Below, one piece after another: positions 1-8,118 of a DNA stretch of 64,000 nucleotides (its first letter is position 1; every line of letters starts with the position of its first letter). The notes under the pieces were generated by a model. It made no database searches, had not been told where the DNA came from, and was given only the letters and a program-made list of their open reading frames with translations. The DNA lies in the NCBI GenBank assembly GCA_042095835.1, contig JBELML010000010.1, positions 25,375-89,374 on the forward strand, written 5' to 3'. The stretch comes from DATFKA01 sp042095835. GTDB taxonomy: Bacteria; Bacteroidota; Bacteroidia; Chitinophagales; Saprospiraceae. A program made the translations under genes and the position numbers.

Positions 1-1
1 T

Positions 2-784
2 GGACAACCATTAAATACTGGACGTCCCAATGAGTTCGAAGTTTCTGTTGCTTACGCTAGAAAGCTAACCGAAAGATTCTCCGCAGCTATCACCGGTAAA
101 TTCATTTACTCCAACCTGGCAGCAGGACAGATCGTAGATGGAGAAACTATCGAACCCGGAGTTGCTGGCGCGGCAGATATTTCGCTAACCTATGTAACGC
201 CTATTGAATTGAACAATGCAGAGTCTGAGTTGACAGTAGGGATGGCCATGACCAATATAGGATCTAAAATCACCTATACCAACTCCTTGAATCGCGACTT
301 TTTACCTGCGAACTTTGGCATTGGTGCCGGTTGGAAAATTGATATGGATGAATACAACTCTATCACTTTTGCAGCTGATATCAACAAGCTACTGGTACCT
401 ACACCATGCCAGGGCTTAGACTGTGATGAGAATAACGATGGTGTTCCTGATTTCAAGGATGAGTCTCCTATTGGTGCCATTTTTTCCAGTTGGTCTGATG
501 CGCCAGAAGGTTTTTCTGAGGAGCTGAGAGAGTTGATGTACAGTGTAGGTGTTGAATATTGGTACGATCAGCAATTTGCTGTGAGAGCAGGTTACTTTAA
601 CGAGCATCGTCAGAAAGGGAACCGTAAATTCTTTACCGTAGGTTTGGGATTGAAATACAACATCTTCGGTTTAAATTTCTCTTATTTAATTCCGACGACC
701 AACCAGCGTAACCCACTAGACAACACTTTACGTTTCTCTCTACTATTCAACTTTGGAGAGTTGGATACTTTGAGTGACAACTAG
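2..784 (+). CDS. porV: PorV, T9SS outer membrane barrel protein (5' end outside window)
   Basis: Open from the first bases in the frame that ends at 784, so this is the C-terminal 260 residues of a longer gene. The reading contains 'ARKLTERFSAAI', 'TNIGSKITYT', 'FLPANFGIGAGW' and 'DINKLLVPTP', which are hallmark stretches of PorV (LptO), a FadL-like barrel of the type IX secretion system. In other Bacteroidota PorV shuttles cargo carrying C-terminal sorting domains from the translocon to the attachment complex. The ATG at 209 is internal, not the start. A strong terminator follows directly. Three T9SS cargo genes lie elsewhere in this window. The family assignment is firm; the start is not visible. 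Confidence 0.9.
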   Translation, partial: GQPLNTGRPNEFEVSVAYARKLTERFSAAITGKFIYSNLAAGQIVDGETIEPGVAGAADISLTYVTPIELNNAESELTVGMAMTNIGSKITYTNSLNRDFLPANFGIGAGWKIDMDEYNSITFAADINKLLVPTPCQGLDCDENNDGVPDFKDESPIGAIFSSWSDAPEGFSEELRELMYSVGVEYWYDQQFAVRAGYFNEHRQKGNRKFFTVGLGLKYNIFGLNFSYLIPTTNQRNPLDNTLRFSLLFNFGELDTLSDN

Positions 785-803
785 TAACGATTTTTTTATA
801 AGA

Positions 804-847
804 AAGCAAAAAGGGCTAGATCAGTTGATCTAGCCCTTTTTGCTTTT
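804..847 (+). terminator. Rho-independent terminator after porV
   Basis: A perfect 11-bp stem (813-823 with 826-836) has a 2-nt apex. It is extended by an outer A/T tract pairing that runs into a T-run, 20 bp after the porV stop. The outer 'gcaaaaa/tttttgc' arms make it symmetric, so it could also stop antisense transcription. Confidence 0.85.
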
Positions 848-897
848 GGAACTTTTTAATCGTAAATTGTATTGATTAGATCGTATAAACCCTAGCG

Positions 898-2958
898 ATG
901 AAAAAATCACTACCCGCAATTAGTCCCGCTTTCAAAGCGCAGCTTCGTTGGGCTATTTTTGGCTTGAGCGTATTTGTCTTTAGCTATTTTTTCCTATTGT
1001 TGCTTGCCTTTGCCATTATTGCTTTGAGCGTCTTGGTAGGTATCTATATTGTTTCTGCCGAACCTGGGCTATGGACGATTCTCATTGCCGTAGGAATGGT
1101 GATTACTTCCTGTTTTTTGGTATTCTTTCTTATTAAATTTTTATTTAAATCTCAGCAAGCAGACCGCTCTCACCTCATTGAGATCCAAGAAAAAGATGCC
1201 CCCTATTTATATGAAATGATCAGAGAATTAGTAGCACAAGTAGGGACTAATTTTCCCAAAAAGATTTATATCAGCCCTGAAGTTAATGCGGGTGTGTTTT
1301 ATGATTCTAGTTTTTGGAGTATGTTTTTGCCCGTAAGAAAGAATCTCCAGATCGGCTTAGGACTCCTGAATGCAGTAACCGACCAAGAACTGAAGGCCAT
1401 TTTAGCCCACGAATTTGGGCATTTTTCTCAAGGCTCTATGAAGGTGGGTAGCTTTGTACATCAATTCAATAAAATCATCCATAATCTCCTTTATGATAAT
1501 GATGGTTTCCAAGAAGCTTTGAATAAGCTGAGCAACGTGAGTTGGGTCTTTGATATTTTCGTTTATCTCGCTCTTTGGGTCGTTCGTTTTTTTCAGTGGA
1601 TTTTAAAAGGCGTCTACAATTTCATGAACAAAGCTTACCTCGGACTATCCAGACAAATGGAATTCCATGCAGATGCTATCGCTGCTACCGTAGTCGCGCC
1701 ACAAGCCCTCATCAACTCCCTTCTCCGACTAGACCTTACCGACCAGTCTTATCAATCTGTTTTATATTATTATAATGGAAAATTAGAGCAGAAAGTAGGT
1801 ACTAAAAACTTTTATACCCAACAACTACTAGTGATGAATCACCTCGCTCAAACTCAACAATTGGGTTTCAAAAATGGGCTTCCTGATGTTCGCTTGAATG
1901 ATTTCAGAGCACAGCAAAACTCAAAAATCAATTTCGAAGACCAATGGGCTTCTCATCCCAATCTAGAAGATCGCATTAAGCACTTAAACACTTTCGACAA
2001 AAACGAATCCCAGCCTACGGAACAGCCCGTAAGAAGCAGGATTCCTAATATTTTACAATGGGAAGAAAAAGCTACCCAGGATGCCTTTAAACAAATTTAT
2101 AGAAAGGGAATCCAAGAGTGGATCACTGATCCAATGTTTGAACAAGAATATCAAGAGCAGCAGATCGCCTACCAATTCCCCAAGCTATTCAATGGATATT
2201 TTGATCGCTATAATCTATTTTTTGTCCCAATAGAAGAGCGCGTATTCGACCATGCCAAGCGCTATTCCGGTACTCCTCCCATCTTTAATAAAGATCAAAT
2301 CAATAAGACACATCAGTATAAGACCTTGGAGAATGATATTGCCAACCTAGAGCAGATTAAGCAGGGCTATTTAAAAGTCAAATCTTTTGACTATGCAGGT
2401 CAAAAATACAAGGCTAAACAAGCAAAAACAATTCTCCCAACGCTCGAAAATGAAAAAGAAACCATCAAAACTGACCTCCTCAATTTTGACAAACATATTT
2501 TCTTTTATTATTGGCAAGCACATCCGGAAGGCCAGGAAAGAGCCCAATATTTAGAAACCTATAAGGACTATGCTCACCTTGACGAGGAATTTGAAAGCTT
2601 ATTTCTTGCACATCGCAGCATGATTCAGCATACCGATTTCTTTGCACAACAACTTCCTATTGCCACTATTGAAAAACTCCTAAAAACCTTAGCTCCAATG
2701 GAGAAAAGATTCAAGGATGCCGTCCAGGTTCTTTTGGAGTTCAAGCCCAAAGGTATTTTCCCTAATTCTGAAATCAGTACTGATCTAGAAAAATATACCG
2801 CTCAAAAATGGACCTATTTCTTAGGCGATCGCTATGATGAGGCCGCTCTTGAAGTTTTATCAAAGGCACTGAATCATTTCCCTTTATTTCTTGATGAAGT
2901 TTATTTTCTAATCAAAAAAAGATGGCTAGAGCAAGTAGCCAAAGCCCCACAACTGTAA
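898..2958 (+). CDS. M48-family membrane zinc metallopeptidase
   Basis: 686 aa. Two hydrophobic segments near the N-terminus (about residues 17-50 and 53-85) suggest membrane anchoring. The zinc motif HEFGH is at residues 171-175 ('ILAHEFGHFSQGS'), and a third-ligand region 'MEFHADA' lies downstream after another hydrophobic stretch. This is the M48 (HtpX/Ste24-like) arrangement. The C-terminal 350 residues are hydrophilic, charged and unassigned, much longer than HtpX itself. The ATG at 898 is the first in frame after the porV terminator. The family is known for membrane-protein quality control; the substrate here is unknown. Confidence 0.85.
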   Translation: MKKSLPAISPAFKAQLRWAIFGLSVFVFSYFFLLLLAFAIIALSVLVGIYIVSAEPGLWTILIAVGMVITSCFLVFFLIKFLFKSQQADRSHLIEIQEKDAPYLYEMIRELVAQVGTNFPKKIYISPEVNAGVFYDSSFWSMFLPVRKNLQIGLGLLNAVTDQELKAILAHEFGHFSQGSMKVGSFVHQFNKIIHNLLYDNDGFQEALNKLSNVSWVFDIFVYLALWVVRFFQWILKGVYNFMNKAYLGLSRQMEFHADAIAATVVAPQALINSLLRLDLTDQSYQSVLYYYNGKLEQKVGTKNFYTQQLLVMNHLAQTQQLGFKNGLPDVRLNDFRAQQNSKINFEDQWASHPNLEDRIKHLNTFDKNESQPTEQPVRSRIPNILQWEEKATQDAFKQIYRKGIQEWITDPMFEQEYQEQQIAYQFPKLFNGYFDRYNLFFVPIEERVFDHAKRYSGTPPIFNKDQINKTHQYKTLENDIANLEQIKQGYLKVKSFDYAGQKYKAKQAKTILPTLENEKETIKTDLLNFDKHIFFYYWQAHPEGQERAQYLETYKDYAHLDEEFESLFLAHRSMIQHTDFFAQQLPIATIEKLLKTLAPMEKRFKDAVQVLLEFKPKGIFPNSEISTDLEKYTAQKWTYFLGDRYDEAALEVLSKALNHFPLFLDEVYFLIKKRWLEQVAKAPQL

Positions 2959-2999
2959 CCTGAATACAGCTAATCGACGTCTTAGCTTTAAAAAAAATT

Positions 3000-3233
3000 A
3001 TGAGGAATCTACTTATCCTATTGATAGCTATTGGAGCTGCATTTGCTATATTTCAGCCATTCGAGCAGCAAGGACAAAGCGATGATCCCTTCGTGGAAGC
3101 TAGTATTATCGAAGAAGATCCCAATGAGGTAGAAGCAATAAGCCTAATCGAAGAAGACCCATCAGAGGTGGAACCTGCTGGCGAGGTCGAACCCCTTGGA
3201 GAAGTTGAGCCAAAAGACGAAGTAGGATATTAA
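3000..3233 (+). CDS. Small exported or anchored acidic repeat protein
   Basis: 77 aa. An N-terminal hydrophobic segment (residues 3-18) looks like a signal peptide or membrane anchor. The rest is very acidic and repetitive: 'IEEDPNEVE' and 'IEEDPSEVE', followed by three E-V-E-P type units to the C-terminus. It lies 41 bp after the M48 protease and 90 bp before the secreted trypsin-like protease, on the same strand, so co-transcription is plausible. No family recognised. The low-complexity composition means it could be a non-conserved ORF, but the leader plus patterned repeats favour a real small protein. Confidence 0.5.
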   Translation: MRNLLILLIAIGAAFAIFQPFEQQGQSDDPFVEASIIEEDPNEVEAISLIEEDPSEVEPAGEVEPLGEVEPKDEVGY

Positions 3234-3323
3234 GACCTTCGTATTTCGATAATCCGCAAGAATGGAAAGCTACCAAGCTTGTACAATCGCATTGATTCTG
3301 GTTCTTTTGAGCCAAAATTGTAT

Positions 3324-4049
3324 ATGCGCGCTATTAAATATTTTCTTCTTTTACTCCTGCTAGGCACAGGTCTCGACACTTACAGTCAAAAGGTAGATTC
3401 GGTCTTCATCTGTTCTGCTGAATTCACCGATACTACATTTAACAACGATCACGCTGGTAGTGGTTTTCTCATAGAACATGAGGGCAAGTATTACTTGTGT
3501 ACTGCTAAGCACGTCCTTTATTTTGCCAAGACCGACAAGATGGACGCCATCAGCTTTGGAGAAGAGTTGAAAGCTTGGAAAATGCGCAGTAAAAGTGGCG
3601 AAAAAGTACTCCTAGCTGGCCAACTTCTGAATGAAAATACCAGCGAAAAACTAAATCAACCGCTCCAAGGTGACTGGTTAATTTTTGAGTATAAGGGAGC
3701 ACTCCCAGATCATGCCGCTATTTATCAATTTCGCAGTACTCCTCTCCAAAGCAATGAGTATCTTGAATGCTTGGGCTTCCCTTATGAGCATCAAGCCGTC
3801 CAAGCGCTGCGCATCAAAGGCTCCTTTGTTGAATACAAGGATGATTGGAGTTTTGTAATGAATGTTCCCAGAGGCACCTATAATGGCTGTAGTGGAGGCC
3901 CTGTCATCGATAAGGAGGGTCGCTTAGTAGGTCTAGTATCAATGGGCTATTATAATGAAGAGCAGCAGAAAATGATTTTTGAACCTGCGTCGATTAATTA
4001 CTTTTTACAAATCATAGATAAACAGCACCCTATATTAATTAAAAAGTAA
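3324..4049 (+). CDS. Secreted trypsin-like serine protease
   Basis: 241 aa from the ATG at 3324, chosen over upstream in-frame starts because a signal peptide begins there ('MRAIKYFLLLLLLG', cleavage near 'TYSQ'). The catalytic His lies in 'LCTAKHVLYF' and the nucleophile Ser in 'NGCSGGPVID', followed by 'GRLVGLVSMGY', the usual S1/DegP-like core ending. The Asp of the triad is not assigned with confidence. No PDZ domain is present, so it is shorter than DegP/HtrA. Probably periplasmic or extracellular. It follows the M48 protease and the acidic small protein on the same strand. Confidence 0.75.
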   Translation: MRAIKYFLLLLLLGTGLDTYSQKVDSVFICSAEFTDTTFNNDHAGSGFLIEHEGKYYLCTAKHVLYFAKTDKMDAISFGEELKAWKMRSKSGEKVLLAGQLLNENTSEKLNQPLQGDWLIFEYKGALPDHAAIYQFRSTPLQSNEYLECLGFPYEHQAVQALRIKGSFVEYKDDWSFVMNVPRGTYNGCSGGPVIDKEGRLVGLVSMGYYNEEQQKMIFEPASINYFLQIIDKQHPILIKK

Positions 4050-4340
4050 TTTCCGGTTTTCTTATAAACTTTTTTCAGAACCTACCGTTACTACATCATC
4101 TAAAAACCCATTTAAATAATTTACTTAAGATGTTCCTTAGGAATGGGGCATTAATAAAGTATACAAGATTTACACAGGTATTTTGCTGTTCAGTGAGGCA
4201 AAAAACGCAGGCGATGCAGCGCATCTACGAGGCTTTTTAACGAAACTGGGCGGCAAAAGAACAAGTAAAGATGTTTAATTTATTATTGACTCATTCCTTA
4301 AAAACTTCTGATTGTAAATTATGTAGTAGCAACAACACCA
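4050..4340 (+). other. Intergenic region between protease and glycosyltransferase
   Basis: 291 bp without a convincing ORF. The stretch from about 4180 to 4260 is more GC-rich than its surroundings ('caggcgatgcagcgcatcta') and looks like a fragment of something else, either an interspersed repeat or a decayed ORF. No promoter consensus stands out before 4341. Confidence 0.4.
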
Positions 4341-5579
4341 ATGACCCAAAATTCTCCTCGCCTACTGTTGGTAGGCCACCATATTGCTGGTTCTGGCTTT
4401 GGACGAGTCGTTCAGCATATTAGAAAAGCTGCTCTTCCTCACTTTGATGTACATCAACTTGGTCTTGGCTATCGAGGCCAAGCAACCATTACAGATGGAT
4501 ATCATCTCTATCCTGAAAAATTACCTAACGAAGACAGTGGTCAATATCACTCCAAACGGATTGGACGGCTTCTGAATGAACTACAACCACACCTTTTCTT
4601 AGTCATCCACGACTTTTTATATATTCGATTTATCCTGGAGTCCTTGAGGTATGTCCAACATCCAATGAAGACTTGCGTTTATTTAGCTTTAGATGGGAAA
4701 ATTGTTAAAACCCGTAAGATGATATCTCCTTTAAAAAAGGTAGATTCGGTTGTTCTCTATACTAACTTTGCCCGCCAACAAGTCCGTAATCTAATTACCG
4801 ATTTTCCAAGTCTATTAAAAACAAAAGTTCATTTTGAGCAGATTCCACATGGAGTCGAAACGGATTTATTCTATCCAATTGGCGGAATAAAATCTATTAA
4901 AGACCAACAAGAAGGTAGAATTAGAGCCAAAAAGCAGCTATTTCCAAGCTTAGAAGAACCCGAAAAAACCTTCCTTGTTTTCAATGGCAACAGGTTAGAT
5001 CCACGCAAGCGTCTCGATACTACAATTAAAGCATTTGCCCAATTTGCCAAAGGTAAATCCAAACACATCAAACTCTATTTACACACTCCTTTCAGCAGAG
5101 GAAAAATTGAGGATTTCATTATACAAATGGCTAAAAAAGAAGGCATAGAGGATCGGCTATTAAAGCTGGCTCCAGCCTATAGCCAAGGTGTTCTGGAGAA
5201 TAAAACCCTCAACTTGTTATATAACGCTGCTGACCTAGGAATAAACACCTGTGAAGGTGAAGGTTGGGGCTTGGTAAGCTGTGAGCACGCAGCAACTGGC
5301 GCGCCTCAAGTTTTGCCTGCTCATACTTCATTTCCAGAAATTTGGACTGGAGCAGCCCATTTGATTCCTCCTACGGAAACTAAAAGCGTGAACTATAGCA
5401 ATCATGCCATGTACGACCTCGATGCAGCTTCCTTTGCACAAGCCATTGAGAAAATTTACACCGACAAAGTCTATCGACTACAATTAGCTGAAGCTGGATA
5501 TCAACGAATGCAAACGCCTGATTATCGCTGGCAAAACATAACAAAACGCTGGGAACAACACTTATTAAGCTTTCTATAA
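4341..5579 (+). CDS. GT4-family glycosyltransferase
   Basis: 412 aa with a GT-B fold signature. The N-terminal Rossmann half has a glycine-rich loop ('GHHIAGSGFGR', about residues 12-22). The C-terminal half has 'NGNRLDPRKRLD' near residue 214 and the nucleotide-sugar-binding stretch 'CEGEGWGLVSCEHAA' from about residue 304. These are typical of GT4 retaining enzymes such as mannosyl- or glucosyltransferases acting on polysaccharides or glycoproteins. No signal peptide, so cytoplasmic. It stands alone rather than in a polysaccharide cluster; the next gene is an unrecognised protein after a terminator. Donor and acceptor cannot be told from sequence. Confidence 0.85.
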   Translation: MTQNSPRLLLVGHHIAGSGFGRVVQHIRKAALPHFDVHQLGLGYRGQATITDGYHLYPEKLPNEDSGQYHSKRIGRLLNELQPHLFLVIHDFLYIRFILESLRYVQHPMKTCVYLALDGKIVKTRKMISPLKKVDSVVLYTNFARQQVRNLITDFPSLLKTKVHFEQIPHGVETDLFYPIGGIKSIKDQQEGRIRAKKQLFPSLEEPEKTFLVFNGNRLDPRKRLDTTIKAFAQFAKGKSKHIKLYLHTPFSRGKIEDFIIQMAKKEGIEDRLLKLAPAYSQGVLENKTLNLLYNAADLGINTCEGEGWGLVSCEHAATGAPQVLPAHTSFPEIWTGAAHLIPPTETKSVNYSNHAMYDLDAASFAQAIEKIYTDKVYRLQLAEAGYQRMQTPDYRWQNITKRWEQHLLSFL

Positions 5580-5593
5580 AATTTACTTTTCAC

Positions 5594-5613
5594 ATGCCCG
5601 ATGGGCATTTTTT
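5594..5613 (+). terminator. Terminator after the glycosyltransferase
   Basis: Six-bp GC-rich stem 'atgccc/gggcat' with a 3-nt loop followed by a T-run, 14 bp after the stop at 5579. It lies only about 24 bp before the next start, which leaves little room for an independent promoter unless read-through feeds the next gene. Confidence 0.7.
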
Positions 5614-5636
5614 AACATCTTAAATTCAATTTAATT

Positions 5637-6470
5637 ATGTCAAAGTTAGACCAGTACATTAGTAAACTAATGCACGATGATGATGCTTTAAAACATTTCC
5701 TTGTAGACCCCATTACCGCAGCAGAAGACAAAAATGGGCTTACAAAAGCGGAGCGGAGCGTACTTCGAAGGGTTGTTGCTGGAATTAGTAACAACGCAAC
5801 GAATGGTTTTTCAATCGTGAGACACCTCGATTCCTATCGAAGATCACTAAGGTTGCTACAGAATGTCCTGCACAAGCACCAAGGTAGCCACCCTGCCAAC
5901 TTCGCAGCAAATATTGCCAACGTGGAAGGTGGAACGACGTATAACTTTTCGGTATTCCTATACTACCCTCCACAGGTGATGAACCCTTGGCCTGTACCTG
6001 TACCAGGTGCCTATTCGAACTACTTGTTATTTACAGGCTCCTTCACCACAAGTGACGGAACAGTAACCGTAAAGCAAGTGATGGATAGCGTGACAGAAAA
6101 TGGCGCGGGCGCAACTACACTTACTTCCTTGGCTAATATTGTGACCGGAGTGCATGGCGAACCCATTGTATCCGCATTTAATATTAACGGCGCAAATTAT
6201 AAGGCGATCCCAGGAGATCCCAATCAGGGCAGCCACAATCCATTTTGGTTCTATTCTTTTAATGGTACAGCAAGACCTGGCGCACCCTATTATGGAAATT
6301 ATTACGGAACATTTGAAACTGGTTCTTCCCAAACCGGCTTAAACCAAAATGTACCCTTACAACCAGCAGGGACTGCAAATGTGATGTTTTGGCAATTAAT
6401 TGCTCCCGAACAGTCTTATGGATTTGATTCTTGTGTAACCACCTCAGTGGAACAAGCCTTCAAAGCTTAA
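5637..6470 (+). CDS. Unrecognised protein with LigA/RiPP-leader-like N-terminal helix domain
   Basis: 277 aa, no signal peptide. Residues 1-45 are helical and charged, with 'FLVDP' at 21-25 and 'NGLTKAER' at 33-40. This pattern resembles the small LigA-type dioxygenase domain and leader segments of some RiPP precursors (family memory, not searched). Residues about 90-270 are rich in G, N, Y, P and aromatic residues, beta-like, and end '..CVTTSVEQAFKA'. No catalytic motif seen. A terminator lies on each side. It could be a structural or secreted product, a carrier with a large core, or an enzyme of unknown fold. Start by ATG at 5637; coding quality is good. Confidence 0.7.
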   Translation: MSKLDQYISKLMHDDDALKHFLVDPITAAEDKNGLTKAERSVLRRVVAGISNNATNGFSIVRHLDSYRRSLRLLQNVLHKHQGSHPANFAANIANVEGGTTYNFSVFLYYPPQVMNPWPVPVPGAYSNYLLFTGSFTTSDGTVTVKQVMDSVTENGAGATTLTSLANIVTGVHGEPIVSAFNINGANYKAIPGDPNQGSHNPFWFYSFNGTARPGAPYYGNYYGTFETGSSQTGLNQNVPLQPAGTANVMFWQLIAPEQSYGFDSCVTTSVEQAFKA

Positions 6471-6499
6471 ATTTTATTTTTAAACATGCTGCTTATTGA

Positions 6500-6529
6500 C
6501 CCACTGATTGAGCAAATCAGTGGGTTTTT
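6500..6529 (+). terminator. Terminator after the LigA-like protein
   Basis: Ten-bp perfect stem (6500-6509 with 6515-6524), 5-nt loop and T5, 30 bp after the stop at 6470. Its stem contains the TTG at 6508 that would otherwise be read as a start for the next ORF, showing that start is false. Confidence 0.85.
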
Positions 6530-6870
6530 ATCAAGATGCTTTTTCCCTTCCCTTCCAACAATTGATTCAACAATTTGACGAAGATCAAAAATTAATCTCC
6601 TCTATTTGTACAGGTGCTCTTCCTTTAGCTAAAAGTGGCATCTTAAATAACCGACCAGCGACCACTTATAATCACTCAGGTAAAGAAAGGCAAATCCAGC
6701 TGGCAAATTTAGGCGCTAATGTGATTGAGGATCAAGCAATTGTCATCGATGGCAATGTGACTACTTCTTGGTCTCCGGTCACTGCTATGGATGTGGCTAT
6801 TCACTTATTAGAGCAGCTGACTTCAACAGAAAATGTGTATCATATTAAAAAGATCATGGGCTTTGTTTAA
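6529..6870 (+). pseudogene. 5'-truncated DJ-1/PfpI (ThiJ) family remnant
   Basis: The frame encodes the C-terminal half of a DJ-1/PfpI domain: 'FQQLIQQFDEDQKLISSICTGALPLAKSGIL' (given in parts: catalytic Cys in 'SSICTGALPLA', then 'GILNNRPATTYNH') and the usual C-terminal helix 'SPVTAMDVAIHLLEQL'. Members are normally about 190-200 aa. The N-terminal half with its beta-strands and conserved Glu is missing. Homology begins exactly after the T-run of the preceding terminator, with no ATG, so the gene was decapitated by a deletion or rearrangement. The remaining frame is intact, implying recent loss or residual function. Confidence 0.75.
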
Positions 6871-6899
6871 TAAAATTTACTTATAGTCAAGCCAATAAT

Positions 6900-6930
6900 T
6901 TGAAATCTTTGAAAATTTCTCCTATTTTTG
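6900..6930 (+). promoter_or_regulatory. Bacteroidota-type promoter match (TTG-N20-TATTTTTG)
   Basis: TTG at 6900-6902 and TATTTTTG at 6923-6930 match the -33 TTG / -7 TAnnTTTG consensus with a 20-nt spacer. No plus-strand ORF of note follows before the terminator at 7302-7330, so it may drive a non-coding transcript. In AT-rich sequence this could be a chance match. Confidence 0.4.
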
Positions 6931-7129
6931 CTTGTACAATTAGAAATCTTTAATTCTTCCTTCTCTATTCCTCTTATCAATTCAACAACCCTGTCCAATA
7001 TTTTTTTTATTTGAAAAAAATAACCTGACATTTCATTTACTACCCGCAAGTATACTTTATCTACTCCCTTCTCCTTATTGCTCTGCATGTCGCTGAGCAC
7101 CCTACTTTAGCGCTTTAAAGAAATAAATT

Positions 7130-7330
7130 AGTTGTTTCTAGCCTAAGATCGATATTGCTGCGGTCTTGATAAAAGCTAGAAGGCTAAGAAAAGGCTAAGC
7201 CTATATTTTTATCATACACACAACAACCTTTACCTGCGGTCTATCCACTTGGCAGACCGCAATTTGGACATTTTAGTTCCCTTTTGATAAATATATTACT
7301 GCCAGACTACGACTGTAGTCTGGTTTTTTT
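7130..7330 (+). ncRNA. Candidate structured non-coding RNA
   Basis: A plus-strand stretch with no ORF but several inverted repeats. 'ttctagc' (7136-7142) pairs with 'gctagaa' (7175-7181). 'tgcggtct' (7235-7242) pairs with 'agaccgca' (7254-7261). A perfect 9-bp terminator stem ends it (7302-7310 with 7315-7323, then T7). The upstream gene is only a pseudogene, so the terminator needs another transcript to serve. No known RNA family recognised; 6S and tmRNA signatures were not seen. A minus-strand 77-codon ORF (6867-7100) overlaps the upstream part but has no family resemblance. Confidence 0.3.
7302..7330 (+). terminator. Strong plus-strand terminator before the convergent lipid-ABC gene
   Basis: Nine-bp perfect stem 'ccagactac/gtagtctgg', loop 'gact', then seven T. 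Orientation suits plus-strand transcription. It sits 7 bp from the stop of the minus-strand ATPase gene and so insulates the two. Confidence 0.8.
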
Positions 7331-7336
7331 ATGCGC

Positions 7337-8098
7337 TTATTTAGATAAGGCCGCATTGCGTAATCGCTGTAAAAATGGAGAGGCAAAAATAAATTGTTGG
7401 AGAATTTCATTATCACTCTCTAGTACTTGATCTTTATCACCTCGCCAAGCTAGTTTCCCTAGATGGAGCAAAACGATATTCTCTCCAATCTCCATCACGG
7501 AGTTCATATCATGCGTATTAATGATAGTGGTGATGTTGTTATCGTGGGTGATACTTTGGATCAATTCATCGATCACAATGGCTGTTTTTGGGTCTAGGCC
7601 AGAGTTGGGCTCATCACAAAAAAGATATTTGGGGTCCAATACAATAGCCCTGGCTATACCCACTCGCTTCTGCATACCGCCACTCACCTCCGAGGGGTAG
7701 CGCTTATTGGCACCTTCTAAGGTTACGCGCTCCAGACAGTAATCGACCCGTTGCTGCTTTTCCTTAGCGGTCATACTGGTAAACATATCTAAAGGGAATC
7801 GCACATTCTCCTCTACGGTCATGGAGTCAAACAAAGCAGACGCTTGAAAAAGCATTCCGACATCCATCCGCAGCTTACGCACATCCTTTTTGGAAAGTTT
7901 ACAGAAGTTGACATCATCATAAAAGATATCTCCACTCGTGGGCGCAAACAAGCCTACCAATAGCTTGAGCAATACCGTCTTACCAGCACCACTTCGTCCA
8001 ATAATGAGATTGGTTTTACCTTTATAAAACTCGGTATCGATGCCTTTCAATACTTCGTGTTCACCAAATGATTTAATTAAATTGACGGTACGGATCAT
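7337..8098 (-). CDS. MlaF-like ABC transporter ATPase (lipid transport)
   Basis: 253 aa, one ABC domain. Walker A 'GRSGAGKT' near residues 34-41, signature 'VSGGMQKRVGIARAI', Walker B 'YLFCDEPNSGLDP' with the switch His in 'INTHDMNSV'. The GGMQKR signature and 'DEPNSGLDP' are typical of MlaF/Ttg2A ATPases, which power retrograde or anterograde phospholipid movement with an MlaE permease. The partner lies 20 bp upstream in the same operon. The MlaD (MCE) subunit is not within this window; in Bacteroidota it is often elsewhere. Cytoplasmic face of the inner membrane. Confidence 0.88.
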   Translation of the reverse strand: MIRTVNLIKSFGEHEVLKGIDTEFYKGKTNLIIGRSGAGKTVLLKLLVGLFAPTSGDIFYDDVNFCKLSKKDVRKLRMDVGMLFQASALFDSMTVEENVRFPLDMFTSMTAKEKQQRVDYCLERVTLEGANKRYPSEVSGGMQKRVGIARAIVLDPKYLFCDEPNSGLDPKTAIVIDELIQSITHDNNITTIINTHDMNSVMEIGENIVLLHLGKLAWRGDKDQVLESDNEILQQFIFASPFLQRLRNAALSK

Positions 8099-8118
8099 AT
8101 TTGAATAATTCGAAGGGC

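Noticed and set aside
6867..7100. Minus-strand 77-codon ORF (GTG start)
   Set aside because: AT-rich, K/E/I-biased translation without family resemblance, overlapping a region with plus-strand promoter-like and structured features. It could be real, but nothing positive supports it.
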